The notes beneath the pieces were generated by a model, which worked only from the letters and a program-made list of their open reading frames with translations, ran no database searches and was not told the DNA's origin. This document shows positions 55,521 through 64,000 of a stretch of DNA of 64,000 nucleotides, one piece after another. The stretch is from the NCBI RefSeq assembly GCF_030068605.1, contig NZ_JASJOU010000006.1, forward strand, positions 349,127-413,126, read 5' to 3'. Each line of letters opens with the position of its first letter. The stretch's first letter is position 1. The DNA is from Xanthocytophaga agilis. Its GTDB lineage: Bacteria > Bacteroidota > Bacteroidia > Cytophagales > 172606-1. The position numbers and the translations under genes were made by a program.

Positions 55521-57461
55521 ATGAAAAAATTATTGCTCCTTTTTTTTATTTCTCTACTCTCAAATTCCTTATTTGCTACTGTTAAAGTTGCCTCTTTGTT
55601 CTCAGACGGAATGGTATTACAACGAAATACCAGAAATGCTGTTTGGGGATGGGCTACACCAGGTGCACTGGTTACAATAACTTGGCAAAACAAGACATAC
55701 ACTGCTACTACAGATAATATGGGTAGCTGGATGCTATACCTGGATGCAACTCCTGCTGGTGGGCCTTACACATTGACAATTACAGAGAAAAATCAGATTC
55801 AAATCAATGATATACTAGTTGGAGAAGTCTGGATATGTTCAGGTCAGTCTAATATGGAATGGCGTATGAATATGCTTAATCACAAGTATGATGCAGATAT
55901 TGCTTCTTCTGCCAACCCTAATATTCGTCATATTAAAATAAAAAATACAACTAGTATTGTTCCACTAAAAGAGGTTACTACCAGTGGCTGGAAATCGGCA
56001 AGTCCGGATAATACCCCCGAATTTTCTGCTGTCGCCTATTTTTTTGCCAGAGAGTTGTATACAAAATTGAAAGTTCCGATTGGTCTGATCTCCTCAAATT
56101 GGGGAGGCACAGTTGCTCAGGCATGGACTAGCATAGAAGGTTTAGAAGGATTTGCTAATTACCAGACTGAGTATACCAACTGGAAAACCCAGATAAGTGG
56201 CAATGCGATGGAGATGGAAAAGCAATATGCTGCTTATCAGGCGGAGCTAGCCTCAAAAGATAAAGGCTCAAAGAAATGGATGCTTCCTTCATTGACTACT
56301 ACAGATTGGAAAACTATGTCAATGCCAAACAACTGGGAACATACAGAATTGGATACGATAGATGGCATTGTGTGGTTACGTAAAGAAATTATACTAAGCA
56401 AAGCGGATATAAGTAAGGGTGCAATTCTACATCTGGGGGCTATTGATGATGAAGATATTACGTATGTGAATGGTATACAAGTTGGTGCAACAGAAGGATA
56501 CAATAATGAGAGAAACTACCTCATAAAAGACAAACTACTGAAACCGGGAAAGAATGTAATCGCAATTCGTGTATTGGATACCTATGGTGGTGGAGGTTTA
56601 TGGGGGGAAGCGAAAAAGCTTGTATTGGAAACAGGAGGAAAGCAAATTTCATTGGCAGGTGATTGGCAATATAAGGTTTCAGAAGAATATAAAAACCTGC
56701 CACATAATCCTAGGGTAGATATGAATTCTCCTAATCATCCTGCTTTGTTATTCAATGGGATGATTGCTCCACTGATACCTTATGGAATCAAAGGTGTGAT
56801 TTGGTATCAGGGAGAATCTAATGCAGATAAGGCATATGAATACCGTAAATTATTTCCTTTCATGATTACAGACTGGCGTAATCGGTGGAAGTTGGGCGAA
56901 TTCCCTTTCTTATTTGTTCAACTGGCTAACTTTATGAAGGTATCTTCAGAGCCATCAGAAAGTGATTGGGCAGAGCTAAGAGAGGCTCAGGTAAAGACAC
57001 TTTCATTACCTGTAACTGGTATGGCTTGTATAATAGATATTGGGGAAGCAGAAGATATACATCCTAAAAATAAGCTGGATGTAGGAAAGCGTTTGGCTTT
57101 TAATGCACGCAAGATAGCTTATGGAGAAGACATGGTACATTCCGGGCCACTCTATTTTTCTCAGAATATAGAAGGTGATAAAATTCGTATAACTTTTACA
57201 AACATAGGTACAGGATTAATAGCAAAGGGAAATGAGTTGAAGGGATTTGCTATTGCAGGAGAGGATCGGAAATTTGTTTGGGCACAGGCGCGTATTGATG
57301 GAAATCAAATTATTGTGTGGAGTGATAAAGTGGCAAAGCCTGTTGCAGTTCGTTATGCATGGGCAAATAATCCGGAAGGATGTAATTTATATAATGTTGA
57401 AGAGTTTCCTGCCTCTCCTTTCCGAACAGATGAATGGAAAGGTATTACTGCAGACAGGTAG
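55521..57461 (+). CDS. Sialate O-acetylesterase family protein
   Basis: Probably an exported esterase acting on acetylated sugars. The protein has 646 residues from the ATG at 55521, chosen because it begins the signal peptide MKKLLLLFFISLLSNSLFA; the frame upstream is non-conserved. The SGNH nucleophile block CSGQSNMEWRM (Ser near 108), the WYQGESN block (near 428) and the DIHPKNK catalytic pair (near 512) are intact. A galactose-binding-like insert is present (LHLGAIDDEDITYVNGIQVG near 304). Terminator at 57583-57609. Substrate may be sialic acid or another acetylated polysaccharide. Confidence 0.9.
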   Translation: MKKLLLLFFISLLSNSLFATVKVASLFSDGMVLQRNTRNAVWGWATPGALVTITWQNKTYTATTDNMGSWMLYLDATPAGGPYTLTITEKNQIQINDILVGEVWICSGQSNMEWRMNMLNHKYDADIASSANPNIRHIKIKNTTSIVPLKEVTTSGWKSASPDNTPEFSAVAYFFARELYTKLKVPIGLISSNWGGTVAQAWTSIEGLEGFANYQTEYTNWKTQISGNAMEMEKQYAAYQAELASKDKGSKKWMLPSLTTTDWKTMSMPNNWEHTELDTIDGIVWLRKEIILSKADISKGAILHLGAIDDEDITYVNGIQVGATEGYNNERNYLIKDKLLKPGKNVIAIRVLDTYGGGGLWGEAKKLVLETGGKQISLAGDWQYKVSEEYKNLPHNPRVDMNSPNHPALLFNGMIAPLIPYGIKGVIWYQGESNADKAYEYRKLFPFMITDWRNRWKLGEFPFLFVQLANFMKVSSEPSESDWAELREAQVKTLSLPVTGMACIIDIGEAEDIHPKNKLDVGKRLAFNARKIAYGEDMVHSGPLYFSQNIEGDKIRITFTNIGTGLIAKGNELKGFAIAGEDRKFVWAQARIDGNQIIVWSDKVAKPVAVRYAWANNPEGCNLYNVEEFPASPFRTDEWKGITADR

Positions 57462-57582
57462 TATTGTTAAGTTTCTTATTTTCAGATGTATATGTAAATA
57501 TGTGACTATTTATATGGTATAATGGTATCTATATGAACTATAGAGATATTGAATATACTTTTTAGAAGAATAGAAACTTTAG

Positions 57583-57609
57583 ATCAGCACGGTACAAAAT
57601 CGTGCTGAT
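57583..57609 (+). terminator. Terminator after the sialate esterase gene
   Basis: The 9-bp stem atcagcacg / cgtgctgat with a 9-base loop is followed by ttttttg, about 120 bases after the stop. Confidence 0.8.
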
Positions 57610-57726
57610 TTTTTGTAAATCTGAAGGAGATATATCAATTTGCAAATTGGTTCTGAGCAAATGCAGAGGTGTAACCAAAGTATCACTGAGTGACTTTGGG
57701 GTTTGCCATAAACTGCCTGTTAAATT

Positions 57727-59778
57727 ATGCTTTCACGCGAAAATATTATACGGATTGTTGTTTCTGTCAACATTGTAAGTTGGTTGTTGTTGTTGGGGCT
57801 TAATTTAATTACCTTATTACAGGGATATGATAAAACAACTTTTGGGGTCCCGATAGCCATAAGGGGACTCCTGCTTAATCTCTTTCTTATCTTAGTTTTT
57901 TTCTACTTCAAAGCCAGATCTGAAGAAGAAAGAGGTAGCTCTTTTGTCGATCAACTAGTACGATTACTCGATGTTGGCTGGGTTTTGGCTCTAATCTCCA
58001 TTGTATTACGATTTGCGGATTTCTTTTTTGATCAGTTTCTACATGATCGGTCTGCACAGATGATTCTGCTATTTTATCATATTCATATTGGTTTGGTTAC
58101 ATTATTTCTTACCCAGACTTTTTTTGTATGGAAGAAGTTTATTTTATACCAGCGTTCCAGGAGATTACAACTTACATGGCAAATATTTGAATATGCTTTG
58201 CTGGCTAGTCTTTTCTTTAATTTCTTTCAGTTAGACTCGTCTGATGCACTTTTTTATATCATACTCATTCCATTGTCTCTACTGGGTATAATTACTGCTT
58301 TTAATCTTAAGTGGGTCGCCTATCTGGATGTAAGAGATAAGTGGAAGGCGATATTACTTACTTTTTTAATTGGATTGTTTTGTGCCTATTTTTTCTGGAA
58401 TCTGAGCACGTATGCACGAGATACAGAGATTGTAACCAATCTTATTCAGAGTGTATATATTCTGGCCTTGTTTGTGTTTGTAGGTGGTTATAGTGTACTT
58501 GGATGCGCAGTTTTGTTATTTAATCTGCCGACTTCTGTTGTCTTTGAACAGAAGATAGAAGAACTTCTTGATTTCCAGCGCTTGACACAAACATTTCAGG
58601 CGAAGGAAAATGAGACACAGGTATATGAGACTTTATTACAAAGTACGAGTAAGGCTTCAGATGCAGATGCTGCATGGTTGATAGTGGCAAATGAGAACAG
58701 ACAAATTACTAATGTGCTAACTAAAAATATACAGAAGCAGCAAGCACTAGCTACTGAGAAAAAAATTGTAAAAGAATTAAAATATACTGCACAAAGTCCG
58801 ATCTCTGAAAATATACGAAAAGGATTACTGGATGGAATAATAGATGATATGAACTATCAGTCCGTACTATTAGTCCCATTGATTTTTCAGGATAAGCTGC
58901 ATGGAACTTTAGGATTGCTGAAAACTCAGAAAGATGGCTTTACAACAGATAATGTGGAGTTGATCAGCACATTTGCCCGTATGACTGGGGTAGCGATTGA
59001 AAACTTTCGTCTGGTATCAAAAGTGATTGAAAATGAGAGATACCAGGAGTCGCTGAATATTGCCAGAAAAGTACAGCAAAAACTCTTGCCTGATCACTTT
59101 GATGATAACAACTACTTTGAGATCAGTGCTTTTTCTCAATCCGGAGACGAAGTCGGAGGAGATTATTATGATATTTTCCAGATATCGGATTCTCGTGTGA
59201 TATTAATTATTGGTGATGTATCTGGAAAAGGTACTTCAGCAGCTTTTCATATGGCACAAATGAAAGGAATCTTTCATAGCCTTGTAGAGCTACATCCACC
59301 ACCACATCGTTTTCTAGCGCTGGCAAACAATGCACTAAGCCGTTGTCTGGACAAGGATCAGTTTATCACCGCAAGTGTTTTCATGATTGATAGTGAAAAA
59401 GGTGTGATACACCATGCAAGAGGGGGACATTGTCTGGCTATTTATTACAGCAATGAAACACAAAGTTCCTCATTGTTACAAAATAAAGGAATGGGATTGG
59501 GATTACTGAGACGGCCAGATTATATCAAACATGTGACTACAAAAACACATAGCTATCAGTCTGGAGACTGGTTGATATTGTATACTGATGGGATTCTGGA
59601 AGCGCGTAATGCAGATGGAGATGAATTTGGCGAACAACGTCTGCTCACATTTACTGATACTCATACAGGATTATCTACAACCCACTTCATTGACGCATTC
59701 TGGGACTATTTCCGTCATTTTTGTGGCGAATCAGAACAACAAGATGATTATACGATTGTAGCCGTACGTTTTCTATAA
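57727..59778 (+). CDS. Membrane PP2C-type Ser/Thr phosphatase with GAF domain (RsbU/SpoIIE-like)
   Basis: A signal-sensing phosphatase of 683 residues. About seven hydrophobic helices (about 10-270) are followed by a GAF domain (about 280-430) and a C-terminal SpoIIE/RsbU PP2C domain. The latter has the typical entry NIARKVQQKLLPDHF, then GDEVGGDYYDIFQIS and IGDVSGKGTSAAF (metal-binding Asp residues), then LYTDGILEARNADGDEFGEQRL and QQDDYTIVAV. In partner switching such enzymes dephosphorylate a STAS protein; the STAS/kinase pair at 2254-3097 is the natural candidate partner, though 55 kb away. Single gene with a strong terminator. Confidence 0.9.
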   Translation: MLSRENIIRIVVSVNIVSWLLLLGLNLITLLQGYDKTTFGVPIAIRGLLLNLFLILVFFYFKARSEEERGSSFVDQLVRLLDVGWVLALISIVLRFADFFFDQFLHDRSAQMILLFYHIHIGLVTLFLTQTFFVWKKFILYQRSRRLQLTWQIFEYALLASLFFNFFQLDSSDALFYIILIPLSLLGIITAFNLKWVAYLDVRDKWKAILLTFLIGLFCAYFFWNLSTYARDTEIVTNLIQSVYILALFVFVGGYSVLGCAVLLFNLPTSVVFEQKIEELLDFQRLTQTFQAKENETQVYETLLQSTSKASDADAAWLIVANENRQITNVLTKNIQKQQALATEKKIVKELKYTAQSPISENIRKGLLDGIIDDMNYQSVLLVPLIFQDKLHGTLGLLKTQKDGFTTDNVELISTFARMTGVAIENFRLVSKVIENERYQESLNIARKVQQKLLPDHFDDNNYFEISAFSQSGDEVGGDYYDIFQISDSRVILIIGDVSGKGTSAAFHMAQMKGIFHSLVELHPPPHRFLALANNALSRCLDKDQFITASVFMIDSEKGVIHHARGGHCLAIYYSNETQSSSLLQNKGMGLGLLRRPDYIKHVTTKTHSYQSGDWLILYTDGILEARNADGDEFGEQRLLTFTDTHTGLSTTHFIDAFWDYFRHFCGESEQQDDYTIVAVRFL

Positions 59779-59812
59779 AAAAGCCTCCATTGTATACAAT
59801 GGAGGCTTTTTT
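59777..59812. terminator. Bidirectional terminator between the phosphatase and sppA
   Basis: A perfect palindrome of about 20 bp per arm (59775-59794 / 59795-59814) covers the stop region. A run of A and a run of T flank it. Confidence 0.9.
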
Positions 59813-59816
59813 ATTA

Positions 59817-61598
59817 TTATCTGATTTCTAATTCAAATGGGAGGCGGGTTTGTGTTCCCTGCCAGCTTTTCAGCTTTTGAATATCCTTGATATAAGGTGC
59901 AAGAACTCCTGTATGTTTTTGGATTATTTTTGTTTCCATTGTTTCATTTGAATCCCCAAAGAGTTCTTCGATCAATGGTTTTTGTTCAGGCAAATAGCGT
60001 AATCGATAATCTCCTTCTTTCAACTTCGCTAATTTGGCGGCTTCGGCAACAGCATCTTCAAGACCACCAAGCGCATCTACCAGACCATTTTGTTTTGCTT
60101 GTTCTCCAGTCCATACTCGTCCGGAAGCGATTTTTCTAAGATCTTCTACATTCATCTTACGGCCTTTAGCAGCTTTGGTTGTAAAGTCCTCATATACACT
60201 TTCTGTACGTTTCTGAAACCACTGTCTTTCAAAGTCTGACATGTTGCGAGTAGGCAATCCGATATCTGCATAACTATTGGTTTTTACACCATCTACTGTT
60301 ACCCCTAACTTGTCATTTAGAAGATCTTTCACATTGAACCACAAGCCAAATACTCCAATAGATCCCGTTAAAGTAGTTGGGTGAGCAATAATTTTATCAC
60401 ATCCCATAGCCATGTAATAACCACCTGATGCAGCATAATCCGACATAGATGCCACTACTGGTTTCTTTTCTTTAGTTAACTGAATTTCTCTCCACATTAC
60501 ATCTGATGCGAGACTACTACCTCCTGGTGAGTTGATACGTAATACTACTGCCTTTATTTTTTCATCTTCACGTGCTTTACGTAATGCTTCTGCTATACGA
60601 TCAGAGCCAATAGATTCGTCTCCCCCATCTCCTGAATTAATCTCACCTGAAGCTACAATGACAGCGATACGATTGTCATAACTGCCTGATTCTGACTTTT
60701 CTTTGTTGTCAGCCTTGTTGTATTTGGCAAATGAAATAAATTCAATCTTTTTCTTTTCATCCTGTTTCAATGCTTTCTTAATAGCTGTTTCTACTTCATC
60801 TGCATAGCCTACATCTGTCACAAGTTTATATTGTTGAGCATCTTTAGGTTCGCGAATCGTCAGTGAGTCTGCCAAAGCTTGTAGCTCATTTGTTGAAATT
60901 CCTCTGGCATCACTAATAGTTTTTAATAAATGCGAATTGATAGAAGTCAGGAATGAACGGGTTTGTTCACGACTAGGTTCACTCATATCTTGGCGCAAAA
61001 AAGGCTCTACAGCACTTTTATAGTCACCTACTTTAAAAATCTCTGGTTTAACTCCTAGTTTATCCAGTGTGCCTTTTAAGAAAGTAATACTGGCATTCAG
61101 ACCATTCCATTCTACTATTCCTTCAGGATTAAGGTAGATCTTATCAGCTACAGACGCCAAATAAATGCTTTTCTCTGTATAGTATTCTCCATAGGCAATG
61201 ATAAATTTGCCTGATTTCTTGAAGTCTACTAAAGAAGTACGTATTTCTTCTAAAGTAGGATATCCGGCTGTAGAGCCATACATGTCTGGTTCAAGGTAAA
61301 TGCCTTTGATATTGTTATCGTTCTTAGCAGCTGCAATTGTCTGACGGATTTGGATAAGACCAACAGAATTGGGATTACCGCTAAGAGAATTGGCAAGTTC
61401 GGCAAACGAATCATTTTCTCGGCCTCTTTCAACAATGGGTTTATCAAACTTAAGCTTTAAAACAGAGTTTTCTTTTACAGTTACTTTGTCACCTGATGAT
61501 GCAGCAGTGATAAAGCCTAAGAAAATAAAAAATGCCAGCAGCGAAAAGATTACCAGCCCAATAACAGTTGCCAGCACATATTTCAGAAATTGCAACAT
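59817..61598 (-). CDS. sppA: Signal peptide peptidase SppA, long (67K) form
   Basis: A membrane serine protease that clears signal peptides. The 593-residue protein has one N-terminal helix (about 10-32) and two tandem S49 domains. The lysine of the catalytic dyad is in YGEYYTEKSIYLASVADKIYL (about 147-167) and the serine in SMSDYAASGGYYMAMGCDKI (about 385-404). Both are intact. It is convergent with the phosphatase and divergent from folK. Confidence 0.95.
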   Translation of the reverse strand: MLQFLKYVLATVIGLVIFSLLAFFIFLGFITAASSGDKVTVKENSVLKLKFDKPIVERGRENDSFAELANSLSGNPNSVGLIQIRQTIAAAKNDNNIKGIYLEPDMYGSTAGYPTLEEIRTSLVDFKKSGKFIIAYGEYYTEKSIYLASVADKIYLNPEGIVEWNGLNASITFLKGTLDKLGVKPEIFKVGDYKSAVEPFLRQDMSEPSREQTRSFLTSINSHLLKTISDARGISTNELQALADSLTIREPKDAQQYKLVTDVGYADEVETAIKKALKQDEKKKIEFISFAKYNKADNKEKSESGSYDNRIAVIVASGEINSGDGGDESIGSDRIAEALRKAREDEKIKAVVLRINSPGGSSLASDVMWREIQLTKEKKPVVASMSDYAASGGYYMAMGCDKIIAHPTTLTGSIGVFGLWFNVKDLLNDKLGVTVDGVKTNSYADIGLPTRNMSDFERQWFQKRTESVYEDFTTKAAKGRKMNVEDLRKIASGRVWTGEQAKQNGLVDALGGLEDAVAEAAKLAKLKEGDYRLRYLPEQKPLIEELFGDSNETMETKIIQKHTGVLAPYIKDIQKLKSWQGTQTRLPFELEIR

Positions 61599-61757
61599 AA
61601 ATTATGTATATAAGTTAAGTAATAAGAAAAGTGAACAAATTCAATCGCATAAAAATACTAAAATACAGAGCCTAACCTAATCAGGCCTAAGTATGCGATC
61701 TATTTACTAACATCAAAAATACAGAAACTGTTTTGTCATTGTGTCACTTTTACATCA

Positions 61758-62243
61758 ATGGTTATTAATACGTATCTACTGCTGGGAACCAATTTGGGTG
61801 ACCGAAAACTTAATATTGAGAGTGCGATTTTCCAGATTGAAAATCAGATAGGAGCTATTGTGTCAAGGTCGTCCGTCTATGAAACAGAACCTTGGGGAGT
61901 TACAAACCAACCCAATTACTGGAATCAGGTAGTTCAACTAAATACACAATTGACTCCTCAAGATGTGCTTAATACAATCCACAAAATAGAACGTGAACTT
62001 GGAAGAGAAAGACGGATTCGGTGGGAAGCGCGTTTGATAGATATTGATATTTTATATATCAATGATTGGGTATTGGAGGAAGAGAATCTGGTTGTTCCTC
62101 ATCCTCGTATTGCAGATAGACGTTTTGTTCTTGCACCTTTAACTGAGATTGCACCAGATTTTGTACATCCTGTTTGGAACAAAACAAATCAGGAGTTACT
62201 AACTGCTTGCAATGATTCTTTAACAGTTCTCAAGATAACCTAA
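61758..62243 (+). CDS. folK: HPPK, folate biosynthesis pyrophosphokinase
   Basis: Transfers pyrophosphate from ATP to 6-hydroxymethyl-dihydropterin. The 161-residue protein has the opening LLGTNLGDRKLNIE, then SSVYETEPWGVTNQPNYWNQVVQ (in part: YETEPWGVTNQPNYWN), and the HPPK signature RWEARLIDIDILYIND near 93-108. Full length. Divergent from sppA. The final codons nearly touch the convergent stop of the following gene. Confidence 0.95.
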   Translation: MVINTYLLLGTNLGDRKLNIESAIFQIENQIGAIVSRSSVYETEPWGVTNQPNYWNQVVQLNTQLTPQDVLNTIHKIERELGRERRIRWEARLIDIDILYINDWVLEEENLVVPHPRIADRRFVLAPLTEIAPDFVHPVWNKTNQELLTACNDSLTVLKIT

Positions 62244-62250
62244 GATTATC

Positions 62251-63282
62251 TCAGAGACTTGTAGCGTTATCGTTGAAACGTTTGCAAAAGGATAAACGAA
62301 GTGAGTTTTCTGCTCCCAGGTTACTTTTAAAACGCATCAATCCATAATTGGGTACACTTTGATCTGTAGCAATTCCCAGATCTACCATCTTATATCCTTC
62401 CTGTTGTGCTATTTTGTATACTTCTGACGTGATGAAAACAGAGGGGCTATAGTTTAAAAAGTATTCATTGTCAGCTGGATAGAAGTTGTAGAGAATGTCT
62501 TTATTGATACGAACAGTTACTGTAAGTGCAGCAAGTTCATCTCTATAGATTGCAACAAAAACCCGATAGACGTTAGGCATTTGCATGAATAGATTTCGAA
62601 ATGTTTCCAGTGGCAGAGTCATCGGAAACCCTTTACGGATACGAGCTTGATGGATGAATGTATGAATTTTAGATAGGTCAGGCGATTTTTCTTCTTTAAA
62701 AATCATTCCAGATTGGACACACTTACGCAGACGCCTTTTTTCTGAATAGTGCATACGTTTTTCCAGTGGCTCATTAGTTACAGGAATATGATAGTTTACC
62801 TCTGAATTATCAATGGTATATCCGTTTCTAAGAAGTGCAGCTGTAATTTTTTGTGCAGCGCTTAGATTATAAGCAAAAGGATAATTGGTTAGCTTAACCT
62901 GGTGAATATTTTGAGAACATAGAAATTGGTCAACATGCTGAATGAATAAATCAAGTAATGAGTCTGGTAGCCCCTGATGAATTTCTATACCTCCAAAAGT
63001 TGCTTTCACTGGACTTACTGCTAGTGTATCCTTTATAGAGACATGCAACAAACACTCAGAATGTTTGAGCCTCATATTTTGTAAGCTGAAAGAGAATATA
63101 GTATTTTGTAATTGATTTTGGAGATACTGATTGGTATTAAACAGATATATCCCCTCTGGTATGTAATTTGCTTGATTGAGTTGATATACCTGAAATAAGT
63201 ATTCTTTTTCAATGAGTTGGCTAAAAATCATCTGGTAAAAATTTCCACAAATCTGAGTAAATATTTCAACAACTAAGCACAT
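62251..63282 (-). CDS. GNAT/FemAB-like acetyltransferase-fold protein
   Basis: A 343-residue protein with an acyltransferase-like C-terminal half: VFVAIYRDELAALTVTVRIN, then the strand-helix LYNFYPADNEYFLNYSPSVFITSEVYKIAQQEGYKMVDLGIATDQSVPNYGLMRFKSNLGAE (in part: YKMVDLGIATDQS and LMRFKSNLGAE), resembling FemAB or GNAT-type proteins that aminoacylate or acylate cell-envelope substrates. The ATG at 63282 is shown; an ATG at 63231 is an equally good start. Convergent with folK. Substrate not recognised. Confidence 0.65.
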   Translation of the reverse strand: MCLVVEIFTQICGNFYQMIFSQLIEKEYLFQVYQLNQANYIPEGIYLFNTNQYLQNQLQNTIFSFSLQNMRLKHSECLLHVSIKDTLAVSPVKATFGGIEIHQGLPDSLLDLFIQHVDQFLCSQNIHQVKLTNYPFAYNLSAAQKITAALLRNGYTIDNSEVNYHIPVTNEPLEKRMHYSEKRRLRKCVQSGMIFKEEKSPDLSKIHTFIHQARIRKGFPMTLPLETFRNLFMQMPNVYRVFVAIYRDELAALTVTVRINKDILYNFYPADNEYFLNYSPSVFITSEVYKIAQQEGYKMVDLGIATDQSVPNYGLMRFKSNLGAENSLRLSFCKRFNDNATSL

Positions 63283-63320
63283 CTTGGCTTAAGGAAACGA
63301 AAATTTTTCACTACAAAAAA

Positions 63321-63374
63321 TTTAAAAACCCGCAAAAAGTCACATATACGTAAGGCTTTTTGCGGGTTTTTAAA
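63321..63374. terminator. Strong hairpin with no obvious upstream gene
   Basis: A perfect 19-bp stem (63321-63339 / 63356-63374) with A/T-rich ends and a 16-base loop. It is terminator-like on both strands, yet the gene on its left (62251-63282) starts here and does not end. See findings. Confidence 0.6.
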
Positions 63375-63701
63375 TACTTTTGTTTTAAAGTATTTAAAGT
63401 ACTTATATTATTTAAGATATTGTTTATCAGTTAGTAGTGATGTTTTAGGGAAGTAAATATATTGTATTGAGATGGTTGAAATATTACATAACCGAAGAGT
63501 TATATCAGTATAATCGTCGTAACTCCATTTATATAAATACGTATCCCTTTAAAAGATTGAGCCAGGTTTCGACGAATCAATAATTTTGGCATACCAGCAG
63601 AACTATTATTCGACCAAATACTATCCACACTTTATCATAATCTGGCATACAAAGAAATAAATAAATTGATAGACCTAGAGTATAATCAAGCCATAGAAGC
63701 T
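63375..63701. other. Leader region of the beta-helix gene
   Basis: About 330 AT-rich bases. A promoter-like pair (TTG at 63557-63559 and TAATTTTG at 63581-63588, 21 bases apart) precedes the last gene by about 115 bases. No other feature is recognised. Confidence 0.4.
63556..63588 (+). promoter_or_regulatory. Putative promoter of the beta-helix gene
   Basis: ATTG/TAATTTTG with 21-base spacing. The -7 box is a full TAnnTTTG match and the -33 box matches three of four bases. Confidence 0.45.
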
Positions 63702-64000
63702 ATGCCGAAATTTACAGGGAGAGCTATTTATAAAATTTTTGCTGTTCTTAACTTTGCTATAATTACCACATTTTCCGTGCCCGTACTTGGAACGGATTAC
63801 TATGTAAGTACATCCGGTAGCGACAGTAACGATGGGTCTCAATCCAGACCTTGGAGAACCATCGCTAAAGCTGCCCAGACTGTACCTTCCGGTTCACACA
63901 TGATCTATGTAGCGGCCGGTACCTATGATGAACAACCCATGCCGCTCAAACCTGGTGTTTCTCTACAAGGAGCCGGCATCGACCAGACTATCATCAAAAA
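63702..64000 (+). CDS. Exported parallel beta-helix protein (DUF1565-like), partial
   Basis: The gene begins at the ATG 63702 and runs off the window, so only about 99 codons are seen. An N-terminal hydrophobic segment (about 9-30, IYKIFAVLNFAIITTFSVPVLG in part: FAIITTFSVPVLG) looks like a signal peptide. After it comes the typical DUF1565 opening: YYVSTSGSDSNDGSQSRPWR, then TIAKAAQTVPSG, IYVAAGTYDE and LKPGVSLQGAGIDQTII. Relatives are secreted right-handed beta-helix proteins, sometimes polysaccharide lyases. Frame is open upstream with no stop for several codons, so an earlier start is possible. Confidence 0.75.
   Translation, partial: MPKFTGRAIYKIFAVLNFAIITTFSVPVLGTDYYVSTSGSDSNDGSQSRPWRTIAKAAQTVPSGSHMIYVAAGTYDEQPMPLKPGVSLQGAGIDQTIIK

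Noticed and set aside
1..64000. CRISPR array, tRNA genes, rRNA genes, prophage
   Set aside because: No regularly spaced direct repeats, no TpsiC-arm motif in intergenic DNA, no rRNA core sequences and no phage structural genes were seen. A tRNAscan or Infernal run would settle this.

Overview
The window reads as a chromosomal segment of a gliding-type Bacteroidetes (Bacteroidota), most likely order Cytophagales. Support: a secreted nuclease ending in a type IX secretion (T9SS) sorting domain, -7 promoter boxes of the TAnnTTTG type (with TTTG about 20 bases upstream in the clearest cases), many lipoproteins, few Shine-Dalgarno sequences, Bacteroidetes-style gene pairs (prs-rplY, zapA-rny), and moderately AT-rich DNA. 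There is no phage, plasmid or complete insertion sequence; it looks like a core region with accessory patches.

Layout. 1-3.2 kb: bioB, a MITE-like inverted-repeat element, and a STAS/RsbW-type partner-switching pair. 3.3-9.4 kb: a parvulin foldase lipoprotein with an OmpA-like domain, a GT-C glycosyltransferase, an alpha/beta hydrolase and a lipoprotein. 9.5-11.9 kb: an ECF sigma factor with a membrane anti-sigma candidate and a Spy/CpxP-like periplasmic protein. 12-26.2 kb: mostly housekeeping (fumC, nadC, prs, rplY, a predicted aminopeptidase, recA, threonine aldolase, pheT, a coiled-coil gene plus zapA, rny), with a candidate 6S-type RNA between zapA and rny. 26.5-30.4 kb: the T9SS-secreted nuclease, followed by a palindromic repeat field. 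30.8-37 kb: an RND efflux operon (adaptor, pump, outer-membrane factor). 37.3-44.5 kb: small exported proteins, a frameshifted macro-domain gene, the sulfate assimilation operon cysH-cysD-cysN, an ftsE-like ATPase, fructose-6-phosphate aldolase/transaldolase and the SRP RNA gene. 44.7-64 kb: an amino acid permease, a three-gene Planctomycete-type cytochrome/DUF1501 operon, an SGNH hydrolase, a Dabb protein, tdk, a sialate O-acetylesterase, an RsbU-like PP2C phosphatase, sppA, folK, a GNAT/FemAB-like protein and the start of a parallel beta-helix protein cut by the window end.

How the genes work together. CysHDN take sulfate to sulfite through APS. ECF sigma, anti-sigma and Spy-like sensor form an envelope-stress unit. 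The STAS/kinase pair and the distant membrane PP2C phosphatase have the three activities of a partner-switching circuit. The RND genes form one tripartite pump. The PSD1/DUF1501/DUF2231 genes look like an exported cytochrome-associated module of unknown substrate.

The least explained items are the inverted-repeat element at 1564-1726, the shared palindromic repeats at 1-187 and 30547-30787, the candidate 6S RNA, the Planctomycete-type operon, and the strong hairpin at 63321-63374 that ends no visible gene.
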